64,000 nt of DNA from assembly GCA_029204225.1 (NCBI GenBank), contig CM055098.1, positions 326,501 to 390,500 on the forward strand, read 5' to 3'. Source of the DNA: Diphasiastrum complanatum (taxonomy: Eukaryota > Streptophyta > Lycopodiopsida > Lycopodiales > Lycopodiaceae). Positions 59,002 to 64,000 of this stretch are shown here, one piece after another (the stretch's first letter is position 1; every line of letters starts with the position of its first letter). The notes below the pieces were generated by a model. It saw only the letters and a list, made by a program, of their open reading frames with translations, was not told where the DNA came from and made no database searches. Made by a program: the position numbers and the translations under genes.

Positions 59002-62000
59002 TTATGTAAGAGGCATGCCGCTAGGTAGTGCTTTGTGTGCCGATCTGGGAAAACGGCTATTGCGTTGGTTCTTCTGCAGATAATCTGCTAGTACTTCAGG
59101 GGCTCCCTCCTTAAGTTTGTCTTCGTACTCCCAAGAAGCCTCAATAAGTGGAGCCCGTAGCCACTTCACTAGATATTCACGTTGAACGCCAGTTCGCTTT
59201 CTATGTGTCAATATTTGTTCTGGTACAAGCTGCCTCTTCGTATCATCAAGTGTCGTTGGTGGGTGACGGAGTTCGTGTTGCCGATCAAATCGCTCATCTG
59301 GTTTGTACCGTTTGAGTAATGAGATATGAAATACATTGTGTATATCCAAGCTGGATGGCAGCGCTAATCGATAAGCCACTGGGTTGATCTTCTTGGTGAC
59401 ATAATATGGTCCCGCATAAGGTCGAACAAACTTATGAGAAAAACCTTTTGGTAGCGCAATGTTCTTTGTGTTCAGCCATACTTGATCACCTTCCTCAAAT
59501 TCCAGTTCTCGTCGATGTGGGTTTACGTCAGCTGCCATACTCCTTTGTGACTGCTCTAAAAACGCCTTCACCTCGGTCAGCTTTGTGTGCCACTCATTGA
59601 TGAATTCCTCTACAGTGGGTACTGGTGTTTCCTGCACGCCTGTAAGAAAAGAGCTTGGAACAATCGGTAGCCGACCATTGCTTATCTCGAAGGGTGCCCT
59701 TCCAGTAGATCTGTTCACTTGGTTGTTATGTGCAAACTCGAGAATATCCAAGTAGTTGACCCAATCGGATTGGTCCCAAGCGACATAATTTCGTAAATAT
59801 TGTTCAATCTGTCGATTGACTCGCTCCGTTTGCCCATCTGTCTGAGGATGATATGCAGTACTGAAATTCAATCCGGTTCCCACGAGGCGAAATAGACAAG
59901 TCCAAAACTTTCCGACGAACTTGGTGTCTCGGTCAGAAATAATCGTTCTAGGCAGGCCGTGGTATTTGAAAACACATTTGAAAAATAACCTTGCCACTTC
60001 TTCAGCTGTCACTGAACTTTTAGTTGGTACTAGATGAACTTGCTTTGAAAAGCGGTCAACCACCACATAAATTGAGTCGAATCCTTGGCACCGTGGTAGT
60101 TGAACAATAAAATCCATGCTCACCGAATCCCATGGGTATGCTGGTACCGGTAATAGTTGGAGTAGTCCAGCCGGAGCTAGCGGTTCCACCTTCACTTGTT
60201 GACATGTCGGGCATGTTTGTACATAGGATTCAACGTCTGCCCACATACTTGGCCAATAGAAGCCTCTTTTGAGAAGTTCATACATGCGATTCACCCCTGG
60301 ATGCCCGGCGGCTAGTACGTCATGATGTTCTCGCAAGACTTTCTTCCTCAGGTTGATGTTGTCTGGGACATATACTCTGCGTTGTTTATAAATAACCATT
60401 TGATCTTTCCAAGTGAAATGTTTATGAGGCTTTCCTAGCTGGAATTCGATCATTAAGTCCTTCGCCAACGCATCTACACCATAATTCTCTCTGATTTCTT
60501 GGAGTAGGTTAGTCACCTGAGTTGTCACTGTTGCCATCAAGTGTTCCTGTCTACTTAGTGCGTCCGCCACCACATTGTTCTTTCCCGCCGTGTGTAAAAT
60601 GTCTATATTGAATTTTGAGAGAAAGTTTTGCCATCGCATTTGCTTTGGCGTGAGCATACCTTGGGATGAGAAGTACTTGAGTGATACATTATCAGTGAAC
60701 GCCTTAAAGGGTTTTCCTGCCACATAATGTCTCCAATGCTCCACTGCTTGGACTACTGCGACCATTTCTTTTTCATGAGTTGGCCATCGTCGCTCTACGT
60801 CACTCAATTTCTTTGAAAAATATGCAACAGGTTTTCCGTCTTGCATCAGCACGGCCCCAATAGCAAAGTTCGACGCATCTGTATGTATTTCAAAAGGTTT
60901 GCTAAAGTCCGGTAAGGCAAGGATGGGTTCTTGAGTGATCCGTCGTTTTAGTTCTTGGAACGCTGCTTCACATTCCGGTGTCCATGTCATCTTCAGATGA
61001 GTCTTGGTTTGCTCCAACAATGGTGCCACAATTTTGCTAAATGCCTCAATGAATCTCCTGTAAAAGTTACATAAGCCCACAAAGGATTTGATGCCATGAA
61101 CAGTTTTAGGTGCTAGCCAATCCAAGATAGCCTTGATCTTCTTAGGATCCATTCGAATCCGTCCGTGGCCTATAACATGTCCAAGGAAGTCAACTTCCTC
61201 CACCACAAACTCACATTTCTCTCTTTTCGCGAACAAGCAGTTCCTCCTCAGTCGTTGGAGAACTGTCCTTAAATGTTGAATGTGATCTTTAAGGTTCCGG
61301 CTAAATACTAATATGTCATCAATGTACACAATGACGAATTCATCCAGGCAGTCTTGAAATATATTGTTCATCAACGTGCAAAAAGTGGCTGGTGCGTTTG
61401 TTAGACCGAACGGCATCACCAGGAACTCGTGACTTCCGTACCGCGTTCGAAACGCCGTTTTGTGCTCATCACCTTTAGCTATTCGAATTTGATGATATCC
61501 AGATCTGAGATCTATTCGGCTAAAGTATTTGGCATGTTTGAGTTGGTCGAATAGGTCATCAATTCTAGGCATGGGGTACTTGTTCTTGATGGTACTCTTG
61601 TTAAGCATGCGATAATCCACACACATTCGAAGAGTTTTGTCTGCCTTTTCCACGAACAACACTGGGGCTCCAAAAGGTGAAGCGCTAGGTCTAATAAAAC
61701 CTTTGTCTATTAATTCACCAAGTTGTCGTTTCAGTTCCGCCAACTCTTCTTGTGACATTCTGTAGGGTGCTCGTGAAGTTGGCTCTGTTCCTGGTACCAA
61801 CTCAATTTTATGGTCCACTGGTCTTCGAGGAGGTAGCTTAGCTGGGAGTTCCTCCGGGAACACATCGCTAAATTCTTCTAACAGATCTGCCACTTCTTTT
61901 GGCAAGTTTTCTTGTCGCACGCTTTTCCCTTCTGGGACTTCTCGATAGATGCAAAGAAAGCACTTTGACCTTTTCCCTTTCGCCATTCTTTTCATCACTA

Positions 62001-62484
62001 ATGCTGCAACCAGATTTTGTTCAATATCGGTATCCTTAGCATTTCCTCCGGGCAGGGCTTTTGTCACACAGATTTGTCCCTTATAATCCAAGAGGACCAA
62101 GTTTGAGCTCCTACCCAAAACTGCGATACAGTGTTCATTTAACCAAGGGAGGCCCAAAATCACATCAAAGGCATCCATCTCTAAAATCACAAAGCTAAGT
62201 TTAGCCTTCCATCTTCCAATCTGCACCGGGATGTTCAATGTCGCTTTGTCTGCATCTAGTGCTCCCTTCGCTGTTTCTACCTTGAGAGTAGATGTAACAT
62301 TCCTGGTCGGCAAGCTGAATTGTTCCACTACGCTCCTTGAGATATAGTTATGTGAAGCTCCGGAGTCGATCATGAAATCTGACTTCCTCCCCGCGATCTT
62401 TCCTGATAAGAATAACAATCTTGAACCAATCTTGGGGGTTGCCCCATGGAAGTTCCTTTCCATACTTGTGCGTCGTCCACTCAT
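59002..62484 (-). CDS. pol: Chromovirus pol polyprotein, intact, 1160 codons
   Basis: One open frame, ATG at 62484; an in-frame TGA about 16 bp upstream fixes the start. Domains by residue: retropepsin (DSGAS, 40-44; ILGLPWL, 109-115); RT (about 215-470: DLRSGYHQI with catalytic D325, [16 protein letters not shown] 387-390); RNase H (TDAS 535-538, E571, D598, D641); integrase zinc finger (H721, H727, C758, C761) and core D791, D851, E887 with correct D-35-E spacing; GPY (1025-1027); chromodomain about 1088-1135 ([19 protein letters not shown]), which in chromoviruses directs insertion to marked chromatin. All catalytic residues are present. No capsid or zinc knuckle precedes the protease, so virus-like particles would need Gag in trans. 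Confidence 0.97.
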   Translation of the reverse strand: MSGRRTSMERNFHGATPKIGSRLLFLSGKIAGRKSDFMIDSGASHNYISRSVVEQFSLPTRNVTSTLKVETAKGALDADKATLNIPVQIGRWKAKLSFVILEMDAFDVILGLPWLNEHCIAVLGRSSNLVLLDYKGQICVTKALPGGNAKDTDIEQNLVAALVMKRMAKGKRSKCFLCIYREVPEGKSVRQENLPKEVADLLEEFSDVFPEELPAKLPPRRPVDHKIELVPGTEPTSRAPYRMSQEELAELKRQLGELIDKGFIRPSASPFGAPVLFVEKADKTLRMCVDYRMLNKSTIKNKYPMPRIDDLFDQLKHAKYFSRIDLRSGYHQIRIAKGDEHKTAFRTRYGSHEFLVMPFGLTNAPATFCTLMNNIFQDCLDEFVIVYIDDILVFSRNLKDHIQHLRTVLQRLRRNCLFAKREKCEFVVEEVDFLGHVIGHGRIRMDPKKIKAILDWLAPKTVHGIKSFVGLCNFYRRFIEAFSKIVAPLLEQTKTHLKMTWTPECEAAFQELKRRITQEPILALPDFSKPFEIHTDASNFAIGAVLMQDGKPVAYFSKKLSDVERRWPTHEKEMVAVVQAVEHWRHYVAGKPFKAFTDNVSLKYFSSQGMLTPKQMRWQNFLSKFNIDILHTAGKNNVVADALSRQEHLMATVTTQVTNLLQEIRENYGVDALAKDLMIEFQLGKPHKHFTWKDQMVIYKQRRVYVPDNINLRKKVLREHHDVLAAGHPGVNRMYELLKRGFYWPSMWADVESYVQTCPTCQQVKVEPLAPAGLLQLLPVPAYPWDSVSMDFIVQLPRCQGFDSIYVVVDRFSKQVHLVPTKSSVTAEEVARLFFKCVFKYHGLPRTIISDRDTKFVGKFWTCLFRLVGTGLNFSTAYHPQTDGQTERVNRQIEQYLRNYVAWDQSDWVNYLDILEFAHNNQVNRSTGRAPFEISNGRLPIVPSSFLTGVQETPVPTVEEFINEWHTKLTEVKAFLEQSQRSMAADVNPHRRELEFEEGDQVWLNTKNIALPKGFSHKFVRPYAGPYYVTKKINPVAYRLALPSSLDIHNVFHISLLKRYKPDERFDRQHELRHPPTTLDDTKRQLVPEQILTHRKRTGVQREYLVKWLRAPLIEASWEYEDKLKEGAPEVLADYLQKNQRNSRFPRSAHKALPSGMPLT

Positions 62485-63183
62485 AAATGTAAGCTCCTCT
62501 CACAACTCCCAACTAGATCAGATCACCTGGATCAAACGAAGTAGTCAGGGATAATTCAGGTCCAGGCAAGCACACCACAAACGAACATACCAACCAAAGC
62601 TAAACAGAGGATCCCTCTCAAGTCACATTCCCCTTGAGACCGGACGTAGGATCTTTGCCTAGCCGCGCCCACACAAATCTATCACAGAATTAGTCCACGG
62701 GGAAACATCCATCCAACCATCCGTGCTTTCACCATTAAGCAGCACATTGCCTCAGTCACGCCCCACCACTTTTTGGTCGATAGCCCTTATAGCTAAACGA
62801 TCGGCAGCTATCCCGCACGGCAGCTAACCACCCGTGCTTTACACCCGAATTCGAGCAGCATCTCTGTATCAATGGTTAACCCGTACAGTTCAAATATGTC
62901 GCCCCGCACCCCACAAGGTACAGACCGTGCTTTCACCTACCTAGGCAGCACTTTGCCTCATCCGTCCTACGTGCAGACAGCGCCAGGCCCGAACCGCGAG
63001 AACTGACCGTGCTTACACCTCGAGGGCAGCACTTTGACTCATCAAGTCCCCCGTTCTGCCGACCACCCCGACCGTGGACGCACCCGTGCTTACACTGTGG
63101 GCAGCACCTTGCGCAACTGTTGTCCTGACAAGTCCCAAAAACGTGGCCATCCCTATGAGACTTGCGTAGCTGACCGGCTAGTC
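62485..63183 (-). other. Leader with five hairpin-capable repeats
   Basis: Plus-strand words CCGTGCTT and GGCAGCAC pair through GTGCT/AGCAC. They occur at 62721-62745, 62832-62861 (second word changed), 62925-62951, 63007-63032 and 63084-63107, spaced 111, 93, 82 and 77 bp; most are followed by a variant of TTTGCCTCA. The region is GC-rich with no long minus-strand frame. Possible packaging or dimerisation signals, inferred from position alone. Confidence 0.75.
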
Positions 63184-63196
63184 GGCTCTAATACCA
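63184..63196 (-). other. Primer-binding site, initiator tRNA-Met type
   Basis: On the minus strand TGGTATTAGAGCC, one change from TGGTATCAGAGCC, five bases inside the LTR end. tRNA-iMet priming is usual for chromoviruses. Confidence 0.85.
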
Positions 63197-63201
63197 CATA
63201 T

Positions 63202-64000
63202 TGCGCCGGCGCCTCAAAGGGCGCTGGGACTTGAGCGGTTTCCCCAACACGCGCTTAAGTCTAACATTCATCCATCATGCACTTACATAAAAGCCAACTC
63301 AGAAACGTAACAAGCTTAACCATTCAGACTTAAGAAAACTGGAATCCCAACCAACCCGAAAGCCAACTCAGAATCCGTCCCCAAAAGGTAACCAAAGGCA
63401 AAGACAAGCCACACATGAAACCCAAGGCATAGTGGTCGCCAAACTGACCAATTGGCATAGCGGCAAGCCCCATGTCGATGACAGGGACCCTTAGGCGCCA
63501 GCGACGCAAAAAGGTTGTAGTAAGGGTCCTTCCACTTGGACCAGTCCCGGAGGCGAAACCGAAATGGTAATCATCCCCAAGGATCAACTTTATTAGATTT
63601 GGAAGAGGTTACATTCATACATAGACTGACCGGTCTCGGGGCCACCAACACGTGCTGGGCATTGTGCCTGGCTCGTGCTGGTAGAGGGAGCTGAGACCTG
63701 GCGACTGGATTCCTGGCGCTGGTTGAGCTGCCCAAGTTTCTGTCTGCCGGACTCCCCCTATAGTTCTGCTGTGATTCGCCGCACCCCCTCTGTTCTGAAA
63801 CATAGTGCTTTCTGGTAAAGCACGCTTTTTGGGACTTAGTTTTTATTTTGCTGATTAAGCCTGGCAAGCCTGGCAGAATCAGTCTGGCTCCCGGACATGG
63901 GTCCCGGGAGCCGTTCCGGTGGCAGAATCAACTTGCTTCCTGACTAGGCCATGACTCGAGCTCCAGAGCTAGCTCATGATTTGTGACTACTTGACTGGCT
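63202..64000 (-). repeat. 5' LTR of the chromovirus (cut by window end)
   Basis: 799 bp visible of an expected 910 or so. Nearly identical to 57859-58643. The promoter-bearing U3 start and target-site duplication lie beyond the edge. Confidence 0.95.

Larger units (their letters stand above)
57859..64000 (-). mobile_element. Young gag-less chromovirus (Ty3/gypsy)
   Basis: Minus-strand order: 5' LTR (63202 to beyond 64000), primer site (63184-63196), leader with hairpin repeats (62485-63183), one pol frame (62484-59002), purine tract (58761-58775), 3' LTR (57859-58760). The internal part is about 4.4 kb, short for this group because gag is missing. The LTRs differ by about 1 percent and pol is open, so insertion was recent. 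It lies antisense in the host gene's intron after exon 11. Confidence 0.95.

Noticed and set aside
62700-63110. CRISPR-like array
   Set aside because: Spacing changes steadily from 111 to 77 bp, repeats are short and degenerate, and this is a plant LTR element leader.

Overview
The window reads as nuclear DNA of a vascular plant with a large, repeat-rich genome. A gymnosperm or fern-like genome fits best, but nothing here fixes the species. The grounds are wall-to-wall LTR retrotransposons of plant Ty3/gypsy and Ty1/copia types, one LINE, hAT pieces, and one split host gene whose introns reach 10 kb because elements have landed in them. There are no prokaryotic genes, rRNA genes or CRISPR arrays.

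Positions 1-30 kb are nested dead retrotransposons. A small coding-free LTR element (1-2212) sits in an Athila/Tat-like Ty3 relic (copy A1, 2213-3830), which is fused to a second related family (B1, 3831-7300). A gag-only relic with two tandem capsid-like units follows (8001-10502), then copia debris (11285-14275). Minus-strand copy A2 (14272-17942) keeps its LTR and tRNA-Asp-type primer site but has lost most of gag and protease. B2 (18034-26562) is the fullest B copy: linker, reverse transcriptase, RNase H and integrase, then a spacer with a TATA box and a 3-kb extra reading frame, then the 3' LTR. A minus-strand copia (C2, 26568-30183) carries several internal deletions and a 1-kb solo LTR in its integrase. 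A compound CT/CA microsatellite closes this block.

Positions 32.4-57.6 kb hold the only host gene found. Eleven exons (32468 to 57569) keep phase at every junction and give 743 codons. The protein resembles, from memory, the plant LETM1-like organelle protein family (Arabidopsis AT3G11560/AT5G06220 type). The C-terminal exons lie beyond the right edge. Its introns hold a Ty3 relic, a copia fragment and a tandem duplication (intron 1); an antisense LINE (intron 5); hAT fragments, a gag-only copia with a tRNA-like retroposon, an LTR-like segment and a foldback repeat (10.3-kb intron 9); and a Ty3 scrap (intron 10).

Positions 57.9-64 kb, in the gene's next intron, hold a young minus-strand chromovirus. 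Its LTRs differ by seven substitutions and one indel over about 785 bp. It has an intact 1160-codon protease-RT-RNase H-integrase-chromodomain frame, no gag, and a leader with five hairpin-capable repeats. It must have used Gag from elsewhere, so it is the most interesting mobile element here.
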